Assembly: GCA_001281695.1 (NCBI GenBank)
Contig: LJIE01000001.1
Coordinates: 1,626,586-1,690,585, forward strand
Direction: 5' to 3'
DNA from: a bacterium 336/3
Lineage (GTDB): Bacteria > Bacteroidota > Bacteroidia > Cytophagales > Thermonemataceae
DNA length: 64,000 nucleotides
Shown here: positions 53,663 through 62,527 of the stretch, piece after piece
How the letters are laid out: the number at the start of each line of letters is the position of its first letter
Position numbering within the stretch: position 1 is the first letter of the stretch
Notes under the pieces: generated by a model
Seen by the model: only the letters and a program-made list of their open reading frames with translations
What the model was told of the DNA's origin: nothing
The model's database searches: none
Translations under genes and position numbers: made by a program

Positions 53663-55357
53663 CTACCAAATAGAAATATTTGCCTTTGGAAACCATTGTT
53701 TTACTTTATCTTTCTCCTCAATTTTAATACCAAAATGACTATCTTCTTTTTCTGCTAAACTTCCTTCAATTTCTGAAAGATTTTCAAGTTGTTGAAGGCT
53801 ATCAGGAAACTCCCTAATAGCAGTAGCTCCTATGTGCAACGATTTAAGATTTTTCCAATTGCCAATACCTTGAGGTAGGGCATTGGCTTGATTGTTATTG
53901 ACTACATCCAAAACCTCGATATTGGGCATGAGTGTAAGGTTTTCGTGAAGAGGAAAAACCTTATGCCCTTTTCTCCATAAATCATAGTTTTGACTTACCA
54001 AAAGTGTTTTGACAGATATAAGGTGCTTCAATGTTTCTGGATACTCCAACTGTGCCGAAATTTTCAGATAATGCAATTTGGGCAAATCCTTTATTTTTTC
54101 TACTAAATCCACGACATCCAATTTTTCTGCATCAACAGCCAAATATTCCAAATTTTTCAGTTCTTTGAAACTTTCAGGTAATTTCTGAATATCTGTATAG
54201 CCTATAAACAAAGATTTTAGATTTTTGAGTTTCCCAAAACTTTCAGGTAAAACCTTTAATTTAAGGCAATCATTTAGATATAAATGTTCTAAATTTTCTA
54301 ACTCATCAATGTTTTTAGGTATAGATTTAAGTTCTTGACTATGACTGAAATGAAGACTTTTAAGACTCTTCATTTTTGTGATAACAGCAGGAATTTTTGA
54401 AAGTTTATAACTGTAAAACATCAAAATCTTTTCAAGATTTTTGAGTTCTGCAAGCCCTTCAGGTAAATCTAGGGTATAATTATAGTTAAGTTTGAGCTGT
54501 TTCAGGTTTTTTAGTTTCTTAATCTCATCAGGGATTTCTACGATAGGAGTCATGGATAAATCTAAAATTCTGAGTTGTTCAAAATCTAAGATTTCCATAG
54601 GAAACTGCTCTAAGGCATTTCTTGAAAAAACAAGTTTCTTTAAATTCTTACATGTCAAAATCTCTTTTGGAATTTCTTTGAGTTGCCAGCCATCATAATT
54701 TAAAATGGTGCTATTGGGAGATATACCACTACTTTTAGATTCTGGAGCTAAATCAGCAAGACTTTTATCAAGCCATTCTTCATACCATTCGGCAAAATTT
54801 AAAATTCTGTTTTCATGGATACAAGGACTCAAATAATCTCCCTGAAACCAAACCGTACCCGCCAAATCACCTTTTACAACCAAAAAATACGACCATCCAC
54901 ACCCATATTCAGCTAAAAAAATAGCTCCAGTAAGAGGTGTGATACTATCAAAATACTTGATTTCATCATCATCTCCATCATCTAAACACTGATAATAATA
55001 TTTGATAAAATCGTCTGTTTCTGTTTTAGAAATAGGAAAATCGAGTGTAAACGGCTCTTTTATACTTTCTGTTTCATTGATATACGAAAAATTTTCAGCC
55101 TCTTGCATGCCAGCTTCCAACGAATAAAGCCCGTAATAAGGTCCTGCTCCACCATTAGCGATTTGTGTCAGAAAATCTTTGTAATCAGTAGGTAAACTTA
55201 ATTTGTACTGAGTTTCCCATGCTTGCAGAGCCTCCAACGAAAGAAGCTCATTGAGTTTGAAAAGATGCCCATCTTCAGCTCCAAAGGTATTGAATCCTTG
55301 GTCTTTGTTGATGAGAGTTTTCAGCTTTGAATAAATGGAAGTAGTTTGAGCATTCAT
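53663..55357 (-). CDS. SUKH (SMI1/KNR4) domain plus leucine-rich repeats
   Basis: This 564-aa cytosolic protein joins two domains. Residues about 25-190 are a SMI1/KNR4-type SUKH domain (ALQAWETQYKLSLPTDYKDF, then NGGAGPYYGLYSLE and a CGWSYFLVVKGD segment). Residues about 215-540 form a leucine-rich repeat array of roughly 13 repeats, each with a LKNLKxLxLxxxx(I/L)xxLPxxI pattern. SUKH domains often serve as immunity proteins against toxins, and LRRs as binding platforms. No toxin gene is adjacent, and no signal peptide or transmembrane segment is seen. A general adaptor role is as likely as immunity. Confidence 0.85.
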   Translation of the reverse strand: MNAQTTSIYSKLKTLINKDQGFNTFGAEDGHLFKLNELLSLEALQAWETQYKLSLPTDYKDFLTQIANGGAGPYYGLYSLEAGMQEAENFSYINETESIKEPFTLDFPISKTETDDFIKYYYQCLDDGDDDEIKYFDSITPLTGAIFLAEYGCGWSYFLVVKGDLAGTVWFQGDYLSPCIHENRILNFAEWYEEWLDKSLADLAPESKSSGISPNSTILNYDGWQLKEIPKEILTCKNLKKLVFSRNALEQFPMEILDFEQLRILDLSMTPIVEIPDEIKKLKNLKQLKLNYNYTLDLPEGLAELKNLEKILMFYSYKLSKIPAVITKMKSLKSLHFSHSQELKSIPKNIDELENLEHLYLNDCLKLKVLPESFGKLKNLKSLFIGYTDIQKLPESFKELKNLEYLAVDAEKLDVVDLVEKIKDLPKLHYLKISAQLEYPETLKHLISVKTLLVSQNYDLWRKGHKVFPLHENLTLMPNIEVLDVVNNNQANALPQGIGNWKNLKSLHIGATAIREFPDSLQQLENLSEIEGSLAEKEDSHFGIKIEEKDKVKQWFPKANISIW

Positions 55358-55433
55358 AAAAAAATAAGAAAAGCTATACTACTTATTTTTACTTAAAAAA
55401 TCAAAAAAAGTATTCATTCTCAGGCAAAAAACC

Positions 55434-56150
55434 TTATTCAATTTGAGGAACCTCAAAATCTTTGTGATGAGAAATAATCTTTCCGTCTGCCAGTTCTATC
55501 GTTCTATCACTGGCTTTTGCAAAATCATTGTCATGGGTAACGGCAATAATCGTCTGATTGAATTCTTGTGAGAGTTGCTTGAATATATCAAACACAATTT
55601 GCGTATTTTTACTATCCAAATTGCCTGTAGGTTCATCACACATAATCAGTTGAGGATCATTAATTAAAGCCCTTGCAATAGAAACTCTTTGTTGTTGCCC
55701 TCCACTGAGTTTAGAGGCTGGTTTCAAAGCTTGGTCTTTGAGTCCCAATATTTCAAGTTTTTGATATGCTTTTTCTTCCACTTCTTCATAACTTCTATTG
55801 CCCAATTTCAACGCTGGAATCATCACATTTTTAAGACAAGTAAACTCTGGCAATAAATAATGAAATTGAAAAACAAAGCCTATATGATGGTTTCTGATTT
55901 CAGCCAAATAATCTGTTTTTTTGCCTGTAACATTTTCACCCAAAATATATAATTCCCCTTCATAACGAGTATCCATCGTACTCAAACAATACAGCAAAGT
56001 AGATTTCCCTGAACCACTTTTGCCAACCAAAGTAAGAAACTCCCCTCTGTATGCCTGAAAGCTCACATCATCCAAAGCCTTAAACTTGACAGGCTCATAA
56101 AAATACTTGTATATTCCTTTTGTACTCAAAACTATCTCTAAATTTTTCAT
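55434..56150 (-). CDS. ABC transporter ATPase (LolD/MacB type)
   Basis: The 238-aa ATPase has Walker A GKSGSGKST (about 43-51), the Q-loop FVFQFHYLLPEF, signature LSGGQQQR, Walker B LIMCDEPTGNLD and the switch His in VTHDNDF. It energises the FtsX-type permease encoded just upstream (13-bp gap including its start region). With the HlyD and TolC genes it forms a likely export or efflux system for lipids, peptides or small molecules. It is the last gene of a cluster whose transcription appears to begin with the TonB receptor or the sensor kinase. Confidence 0.93.
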   Translation of the reverse strand: MKNLEIVLSTKGIYKYFYEPVKFKALDDVSFQAYRGEFLTLVGKSGSGKSTLLYCLSTMDTRYEGELYILGENVTGKKTDYLAEIRNHHIGFVFQFHYLLPEFTCLKNVMIPALKLGNRSYEEVEEKAYQKLEILGLKDQALKPASKLSGGQQQRVSIARALINDPQLIMCDEPTGNLDSKNTQIVFDIFKQLSQEFNQTIIAVTHDNDFAKASDRTIELADGKIISHHKDFEVPQIE

Positions 56151-56162
56151 AGTGGTAAAGGT

Positions 56163-57392
56163 TTATTTTCTAAAAATTTCAACAGGATCAACGTTGGCAG
56201 CTTTTCGGGCAGGGAAGTAACCTGCACAAAACGTAATGAATACGCCCAATAAAAAGCTTTGTGCAAATAGTTCTGGCTCAATTTTGATAGGAAAATAACC
56301 CACAGGTCCTCCCATATATACATTAGACATAATCGTTATCAGAATTGCTCCACAACATAAACCTATGAATGTACCTATAAGACCCATAATAAAAGCCTCA
56401 GAAACAAATATTTTAATTACATCTCGACCACTAAAACCCATAGCCTTGAGTATGGCTATATCATTGATTTTTTGTGTAATAGTAGCACTTAAAATATTGT
56501 ATATTCCAAAAGAAGCTACCAATAGAATAGAAAAAGAAATTGCATTCATCATGGTTCTACGAGTTTTATCACCACTGATAACATCAGCATTGGTAGTTTG
56601 CCAATCTTCTACTCTGTATTCTGTCAGAGATTGTAGTTTTTCAACAAAATCAAGACTTTTATCAGCATTGATGGTGTTGGCATAAATAGTTGTAACAAAC
56701 GAAGCGTTTTCTTTTAAAAATTGTTGGGCTGTACTGATATTCACAAAAGACCTGCTGTCATCCATTACACTATTGCCCATATTAAAAATACCTACAATTC
56801 TCAATACCTTGCTCACACCATAAGAAGAGGAAACCGTAATATTATCGCCCAAGCCCAAACTTAGTTTTTCTGCAATGCCTTTGCCAATGATAATACCATT
56901 CAGGTTTCCTTGTAAATCGTTGATAGAGCCTGCTACCATGTATTTATTGGTGTTAAACATATTTGAGTATTCAAGCATATTGACACCATTGCCTGAACCC
57001 TTGATTTGCGTTTTGCCACGATTATAAAAAGCTGCAAAATCTACCTGAACAAGGGCATTTGTAATATAAGGCTCTTGCTTTACACGATACAAAAGGGCTT
57101 GTGGATTAATAATGGTTTTAGACGTTGTTGTAATTTGTGGATTATGAATAACTGTAATGGCTTTTGAGTTTTCTTGCAAAGGTTTACTTAGCTCATCATT
57201 CTTGTAAATCTTGATATGAGCGTTCGCCTGAAAAATATTATCCCTTGAGAAATTACTAAATCCAGAGCTTAAAGAATTCATAAAAAGATAAATGGCTACG
57301 CCAATGGTTACACCCAAAGCTGCTACAAACGTTTGTTTTTTACGAGTAACAATATGGGTAAGGGCTATATCGTAATTGATACTTAGTTTCAT
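56163..57392 (-). CDS. ABC transporter permease (FtsX/MacB type)
   Basis: This 409-aa permease shows four hydrophobic segments: one near the N-terminus (about 20-40) and three in the C-terminal half (about 285-400), with a large periplasmic MacB-PCD-like domain between (about 45-275). That is the FtsX/LolC/MacB topology. The C-terminal PARKAANVDPVEIFRK end is typical. It lies between the HlyD adaptor gene (10 bp) and the ATPase gene (12 bp), so the three work as one transporter with the TolC-like channel encoded upstream. Confidence 0.9.
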   Translation of the reverse strand: MKLSINYDIALTHIVTRKKQTFVAALGVTIGVAIYLFMNSLSSGFSNFSRDNIFQANAHIKIYKNDELSKPLQENSKAITVIHNPQITTTSKTIINPQALLYRVKQEPYITNALVQVDFAAFYNRGKTQIKGSGNGVNMLEYSNMFNTNKYMVAGSINDLQGNLNGIIIGKGIAEKLSLGLGDNITVSSSYGVSKVLRIVGIFNMGNSVMDDSRSFVNISTAQQFLKENASFVTTIYANTINADKSLDFVEKLQSLTEYRVEDWQTTNADVISGDKTRRTMMNAISFSILLVASFGIYNILSATITQKINDIAILKAMGFSGRDVIKIFVSEAFIMGLIGTFIGLCCGAILITIMSNVYMGGPVGYFPIKIEPELFAQSFLLGVFITFCAGYFPARKAANVDPVEIFRK

Positions 57393-57402
57393 AAGAGTTA
57401 AG

Positions 57403-58539
57403 TTATTTCATGAGTGAACTACCTGCTTCAGATGTTTTTATCTGATTGGATGCAATATTTTCTGTGATAAGAACAGCATTTTCATCTATCCCTTCTAACA
57501 CTTGTACCCAATCGCTACTGATGAATTGTGTTTTGATTTTTGTTCTTTCTTTTTTGCCTTTAATCTGCACAAAGCCACCAAAATCCATATAATTACGAGG
57601 AATGAGTAAGGCATTTTTCTGAAAACCTGTCATGATGTTTGTTTGGAGTTGTGTATTGATGATTCTGAAATCTAAAGAATCTTTAAAAGCTATTTTGGCA
57701 ATAAAAGATTGAGATGCCTCATCAAAAGAAGGGTAAATCTCTGTTACAATGCCCATATAGTTTTTACTTTTCTGAGTATTGAGTTGAATAACAGCTTCTT
57801 GTCCAACTTTTATTTTAGCAATATTGCTTTCATCAATATTCACTTTGGCATACATATGTTGAGCATCGCCAATGGTGGCTATTATATCGCCTCTGCGTAC
57901 ATAGTCGCCTACTTGTTTATTTTTTTTGTAAATTTTTCCTGCTACAACAGCTCTTATCTGATTTTTTCCTAAAACTACAGTATTCACATCTCTACTTACT
58001 TTATTATTGATAAGTTGCTGCTCGGCATCTCTTTGGACTCTTTTGTAATTTTCGATAGCTGCCTCATAATTGCTTTTGGATGTTTGATAACCCAATGAAA
58101 TGTTTTCGTACTCCACTCTTGCAATGCTATTACTCTCTAAAAGTTTTTTGTAACGTTGTTCTTGAAGAGCATCTTGTTCCATTTTTTGTTTGGCTATATC
58201 AATCGAAGTTTTGGCTTGAGCCAAAGCAGGAGCGTTGGATTGTGTGTTGCTTTGTGCCAACTGATACAATGCAGAAGCACTTTCTGTATTAAAACTACTT
58301 TCCTTATTTTCTACTACTGCCAATATTTTACCTTCTTTTACCAAATCGCCTTCTTCAAAACTAATTTGTACTAAATAGCCTTCCATTTGTGCTGTAAGAT
58401 TGTATGTACCTTTGGCTTCTAAAATGCCAGAAGCAAAAACGGTTTCCGTTACATCTTTGCGAATAGGTTTGGTTTCTTCCGTTTTTTTGCCACAAGAAAC
58501 TATTCCTAAAACAAGAGAAAATATCATAAGCTTTTTCAT
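57403..58539 (-). CDS. Lipoprotein HlyD-type efflux adaptor
   Basis: The 378-aa adaptor has a lipobox (LGIVSCGKK) with Cys16 as the probable lipid anchor, then a biotinyl-lipoyl motif (about 45-75), a coiled coil (about 75-185) and a beta-barrel domain. It connects the permease to the TolC-like protein. The lipid anchor differs from the membrane anchor of the other adaptor in this window (7036-8406). Its gene follows tolC by 4 bp and precedes the permease by 10 bp. Confidence 0.9.
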   Translation of the reverse strand: MKKLMIFSLVLGIVSCGKKTEETKPIRKDVTETVFASGILEAKGTYNLTAQMEGYLVQISFEEGDLVKEGKILAVVENKESSFNTESASALYQLAQSNTQSNAPALAQAKTSIDIAKQKMEQDALQEQRYKKLLESNSIARVEYENISLGYQTSKSNYEAAIENYKRVQRDAEQQLINNKVSRDVNTVVLGKNQIRAVVAGKIYKKNKQVGDYVRRGDIIATIGDAQHMYAKVNIDESNIAKIKVGQEAVIQLNTQKSKNYMGIVTEIYPSFDEASQSFIAKIAFKDSLDFRIINTQLQTNIMTGFQKNALLIPRNYMDFGGFVQIKGKKERTKIKTQFISSDWVQVLEGIDENAVLITENIASNQIKTSEAGSSLMK

Positions 58540-58543
58540 ATAA

Positions 58544-59845
58544 CTATCTGATTTTATTGTGAATATCTATTTTGGCTTGAGCAAGTAAAATGCTTATTTT
58601 AGAAGAAATAAGACTATACTCTGCGTTTACCATTGTATTAAAACTATTGAGCGTTTGGTCTAAACTGATTAAACCTTGAGTGTATAAATTTTTGTTTTTT
58701 TCGTAAGTATCTACTCTCAAACCATAAATATCTTTGTTGGTAATATTTTGAGAGGTGGCTTTATCAAAATCGTTGGCTAATTGCTTCGTTTCCAAATCCG
58801 TTTTAATTTTAGCTTGTTCTGTGGCTTTTTTAGCAAGTTTATAATTGTAGCTTGCTTGTGTTCTGTTGGCAATGAGGGTAGCATTGGGTAAAGCAAAATT
58901 TAACTTCAAGCCTATATAATTGCTGTTTATCCAATTACCGTTAAACATTTTAAACTCTGTATTGAACAACTGATAAGAATTACTTGCTACAAAAGAAAGT
59001 GTAGGCAACGACATTTTTCTTGTTTGGTTGAAACTACTCCAAGCATATTGTTCTTTGAGAATACTGTTGTTGAATTGCAAAGAGGCTGTTTCGATAGCTG
59101 GACGTACAGGGGTTTGACTATCAATATCTTGTGTTATTTCAATGGTTTCATCATCAGGTATATCACAAAGCGTTTTTAAAGTGATATAATGTTGATTGAT
59201 TAAAAAAACTATCTGTTTAATATTTTCTTGAGTGGTTAAATAATTGACTTTGGTATCGTTTACATCTTGTTGTTTGGCAAGCCCCAAATCGTATTTATTT
59301 TGGGCTATTTGGCGAAGCGTGTCTGCTACAGCCAAGTTTTTTTGGGTACTTTTGAGTTGTTCTTGGAGTGTAATGATGTTAAAATAGCTGGTTGCAATGT
59401 TTTCTTGTAATGTTTTAAGTGTTATTTGGTTGTTGGATTCTGTAAGCTGAATATTTATTTTAGCCAATTTCAAATTTTCCCAACCCGAAGGATTGATAAG
59501 TTTCAAATCTAGGCTTTGTGTGGTAGCAGTATTGTATTGTACACCTGTTTGTACCTCTCTGAATGTCCCTGCTTGCCCTCCAAAGGCTTCAGCAGGAAAT
59601 ATATTGACAGGCAGACGAGTATTATCAGTAAAAGAGCCATTGATATTCACCAAAGGGTCTATTGTACCCAACAGGGCAGCTAACTTGGCTTTTTGAGCCT
59701 GCTCCAAACGAATTTGGTTAGACTGTAAAGTGATACTTTTCTCTTGAGCGTAGGTGAGTAAAGCATCCAAACTGTTGAAACTCTTTTGAGCAAATGCCGA
59801 AAAAGTTTCTAAAAAAAGCAAGGTGATGAAAAAAAGAAGTCTCAT
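58544..59845 (-). CDS. TolC-family outer membrane efflux protein
   Basis: From ATG 59845 (MRLLFFI) this is 433 aa with a signal peptide (about 1-20, FSAFAQ) and the two long helical hairpin regions of an OEP/TolC family channel, rich in Gln, Asn and Lys heptads (e.g. LARQQDVNDTKVNYLTTQENI-type segment). It forms the outer-membrane duct of the adjacent ABC efflux system. The open frame runs 8 codons further upstream to 59869 but a signal peptide starting at 59845 fits better. It is the first gene of the efflux set, 106 bp after the LytTR regulator. Confidence 0.9.
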   Translation of the reverse strand: MRLLFFITLLFLETFSAFAQKSFNSLDALLTYAQEKSITLQSNQIRLEQAQKAKLAALLGTIDPLVNINGSFTDNTRLPVNIFPAEAFGGQAGTFREVQTGVQYNTATTQSLDLKLINPSGWENLKLAKINIQLTESNNQITLKTLQENIATSYFNIITLQEQLKSTQKNLAVADTLRQIAQNKYDLGLAKQQDVNDTKVNYLTTQENIKQIVFLINQHYITLKTLCDIPDDETIEITQDIDSQTPVRPAIETASLQFNNSILKEQYAWSSFNQTRKMSLPTLSFVASNSYQLFNTEFKMFNGNWINSNYIGLKLNFALPNATLIANRTQASYNYKLAKKATEQAKIKTDLETKQLANDFDKATSQNITNKDIYGLRVDTYEKNKNLYTQGLISLDQTLNSFNTMVNAEYSLISSKISILLAQAKIDIHNKIR

Positions 59846-59951
59846 ATTTTTTTTATTTCTATGAGACAAAATTGTATGAATTTGAATACCTAAACAATCA
59901 GTAATTTACCCAAATGGACAAATTGAAAACTAAAATGGACAAATACTAAAA

Positions 59952-60713
59952 CTATTGATTAGCAAGCCAATCTACAAAGGCTGTTACTTTGAGCTTTCCA
60001 ACAATAATTTGCTCATCAAAAGGTATATTGAGGTTTACAACTACCTTTCTATGAAAAAAATGAGAAGCATCTTTTACAGCTTTCCTATTGATAAGAAATT
60101 GCCTGTTTGCCCTGAAAAATTGAGGAGCGAAGGTTTTCTCTAAAGCATCTAATTTTTGTGAGAGAATGTGCTTTTTTTGATCGAAAGTGTAAGCAAATAC
60201 ATAATCGTCCTCAATAAAAAAGAAGGCTATTTTATCGCCTTCCAAAGGAACAATTTTATCGCCTTGTTGGAGAATTACAGAAGGTAATTTGATAGGGGCA
60301 AGCTGTTGTTTGAGAGCATTCATCAATCCCGAGAAATCGCTTTGAGGAGTTAATTTCTCTTTGAGATGAAAATACTTTTCAAAAGCCTTTCCAACAGCTT
60401 GTGGCGTAAAAGGTTTTAATAAATAATCTATTCCCACAGTTTTAAAAGCCTCCAAAGCATAATCGTTATAGGCTGTGCAGAAAATTACAGGAATTTGATT
60501 TTGCGTTTTTTCAAAAATTTCAAAACTCAAACCATCTCCCAACTGAATATCAGAAAAAATCAGGTCTATTTCTTTATTTTTACCTAAGTATTCAATAGCC
60601 TCTTCTACAGAATACAAAATAGCCAAAATTTCAGCATCAGGCTCTACATTTGTAATGGTTCTATGTAAATCCTTGGCAGTTAGTTTTTCATCTTCTATGA
60701 TTACAATTTTCAT
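59952..60713 (-). CDS. LytTR-family response regulator
   Basis: This 253-aa protein has a receiver domain (1-120) with phosphoacceptor Asp55 (FSDIQLGD) and Lys100 (YLLKPF), and a LytTR DNA-binding domain (about 155-253; FFIEDDYVFAYT and FFRANRQFLINR motifs). It is paired with the sensor kinase encoded immediately upstream, overlapping by 4 bp, so translation is coupled. Its position between the kinase and the efflux genes suggests that it regulates them, probably autoregulating the cluster. LytTR sites were not identified in the 106-bp spacer. Confidence 0.93.
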   Translation of the reverse strand: MKIVIIEDEKLTAKDLHRTITNVEPDAEILAILYSVEEAIEYLGKNKEIDLIFSDIQLGDGLSFEIFEKTQNQIPVIFCTAYNDYALEAFKTVGIDYLLKPFTPQAVGKAFEKYFHLKEKLTPQSDFSGLMNALKQQLAPIKLPSVILQQGDKIVPLEGDKIAFFFIEDDYVFAYTFDQKKHILSQKLDALEKTFAPQFFRANRQFLINRKAVKDASHFFHRKVVVNLNIPFDEQIIVGKLKVTAFVDWLANQ

Positions 60714-61702
60714 GGTTTTATCAGATAAATGCTGACACTAAAACTATCTTCATTATCCACAATTTCTATACTTTTTCCCAAAATAAGTTCATAGCGTTTT
60801 TTTAGGTTTTCAAGTCCTGTAGATGTTTTTTCTGTGAGTTTTACAGATACTTTTTTATTAAAAACAGTTAGAATATCATCTTGGGCAGTAATAGAAAAAT
60901 GAATCGGATTTTTTTCTGTAAAATAATTGTGTTTAAAAATATTCTCAACTAATGTTTGCAAAGCGAAAACGGGTACTTTGTATTCAAAAATCTCTTTAGG
61001 AATATTCAATTCGTAACTAAAAGCATTATCAAATCGAACCTTTTGCAACTCAATATAATCTTTTACAAATGCTAACTCCTTTTCTAATGATATAATTTCT
61101 TGTTTATGAGCCTCTACAGAGTAACGCAGAAACTCAGAGAGTTTGATGGTATAGTCTTCTGCATCATCAGGATTCTCTTTGATAAGCGACTTGAGAACAC
61201 TCAATGAGTTAAATAAAAAATGAGGTTGTAATTGTTGCATCAAAATTTGCTTTTGGGCTTCACTATTCTGGAATTTTAGTTCTTTAACCAACTGTTCTGC
61301 TTCATTTTTTTTAAAACTCTTTACAATCGAATCTGCAATCACCATAATGACAGCATTGACAGCAAATGAAGTAAAAATAGGATAAATGAAGTAGTTTTCT
61401 TCAATAGTTGGAGGAGGTTTGGGAAGAAACTCAAAGGGGCTTGTAATCAGAAATAGAGTTAATCTGAAAAGTAAATTTATAATATAGGTAACAACAAATC
61501 TCCAAAAATGACTCCAATGAGGGTATTTCTCTAAAGTATATATTTGTGTGAGCCATATAATAAAAATACTAAGGGTTAACCCAAAATTAAAAGTTAAAAA
61601 CTCTAAAAAATTAACTTTCTCAAAAATATAAAACGGACTCGACCCATACAATGAAATGATGGGTGAGGTAATGGCTGCCATGATATAGAGTCGTTTCTTC
61701 AT
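60710..61702 (-). CDS. LytS/YehU-type sensor histidine kinase
   Basis: This 330-aa membrane kinase has four hydrophobic segments (about 8-24, 33-54, 68-88 and 104-125), a short coiled linker, the His-kinase motif with His161 in QLQPHFLFNSL, and an HATPase domain with the N-box LQTLVENIFKHN and GLENLKKRYELI. It lacks a large extracytoplasmic sensing domain, so the signal is likely sensed in the membrane. It forms a two-component pair with the LytTR regulator and lies 19 bp downstream of the DUF4249 gene. Confidence 0.92.
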   Translation of the reverse strand: MKKRLYIMAAITSPIISLYGSSPFYIFEKVNFLEFLTFNFGLTLSIFIIWLTQIYTLEKYPHWSHFWRFVVTYIINLLFRLTLFLITSPFEFLPKPPPTIEENYFIYPIFTSFAVNAVIMVIADSIVKSFKKNEAEQLVKELKFQNSEAQKQILMQQLQPHFLFNSLSVLKSLIKENPDDAEDYTIKLSEFLRYSVEAHKQEIISLEKELAFVKDYIELQKVRFDNAFSYELNIPKEIFEYKVPVFALQTLVENIFKHNYFTEKNPIHFSITAQDDILTVFNKKVSVKLTEKTSTGLENLKKRYELILGKSIEIVDNEDSFSVSIYLIKP

Positions 61703-61721
61703 TACTCAATAATACTCAAAA

Positions 61722-62516
61722 TTAATTCACTAAAACAATCTTTTTTTGAGAAGTATAAGCAGAAAAATAACCCAAAGCTCCTCCCTGAATATTTGAAACA
61801 GGATTTGCTGGTGTTGTTCCGCCACCTGGTCCGTTTCCTTGTGACTGATTGAGTGAAAAGAAATAATCATAAGTAGCCTTATCAATACACATCATCTCAA
61901 GCGTTAATGTATCTCCTTTTTTCAATTCAAAATCTTGGCTAAAAATAGGGCGACTATTCGCTACACCATTGTCTATATTGTCATTGGCAACAATAATAGT
62001 TGGGTCAGCTTCTCCATTTTTAGATTGAATAAAACGATAGTTGTTTCCCAATTCAAGAGGGTCTATAAATTGAGGATAGACAATATAGTTATCTTCAGTT
62101 TGCCCTGGGGGGCTAAAAGTGCTGATACTGATTTTAACATCATCTAAATTAACCTTTTGAGGCATTGTACTTTGAGCTGAATAAACGTTGTTTTCAACAG
62201 TGACCTCTAAAGTGTAAGTTCTGCCTTCTGTACCTTTTAAAAGAGAAGTTTCATAAACACCAGAAGCTGTTTCTAAAAGTTGCTCAGTATTGCCTAAATC
62301 ATCTTTTATAATCACAATTGCTCCTGAAACAGCAGGATAACTATTTGCATCATCTACATCTACTGTTTTAGAGATTTTCACTTGTGCTGTCTCATTTTGG
62401 AGTATTTCACCCTCAATTACAATTTTTGAATTGGCAGAATTGAGATTCAAGTCTATCTCTTTTTGGCATGAGAAAAATATCATTCCCAACATCCAGATTA
62501 TTATTTTGTTTTTCAT
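61722..62516 (-). CDS. DUF4249 lipoprotein
   Basis: This 264-aa protein has a lipobox-like N-terminus (IFFSCQKE) with Cys17 as a probable lipid anchor, followed by an N-terminal beta domain (VIEGEILQNETAQVKISKTV near 34-53) that fits DUF4249, and a longer beta-rich region. DUF4249 proteins regularly sit beside TonB-dependent receptors in Bacteroidota and are thought to be surface lipoproteins of the uptake system. At 264 aa it is shorter than many members, perhaps lacking part of the C-terminal half. It starts 11 bp after the receptor stop. Confidence 0.85.
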   Translation of the reverse strand: MKNKIIIWMLGMIFFSCQKEIDLNLNSANSKIVIEGEILQNETAQVKISKTVDVDDANSYPAVSGAIVIIKDDLGNTEQLLETASGVYETSLLKGTEGRTYTLEVTVENNVYSAQSTMPQKVNLDDVKISISTFSPPGQTEDNYIVYPQFIDPLELGNNYRFIQSKNGEADPTIIVANDNIDNGVANSRPIFSQDFELKKGDTLTLEMMCIDKATYDYFFSLNQSQGNGPGGGTTPANPVSNIQGGALGYFSAYTSQKKIVLVN

Positions 62517-62527
62517 AGCTTTTTATG

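Noticed and set aside
53646-53696. N-terminal extension of the 197-aa protein
   Set aside because: It would overlap the SUKH-LRR stop codon region and place residues before a clear signal peptide.
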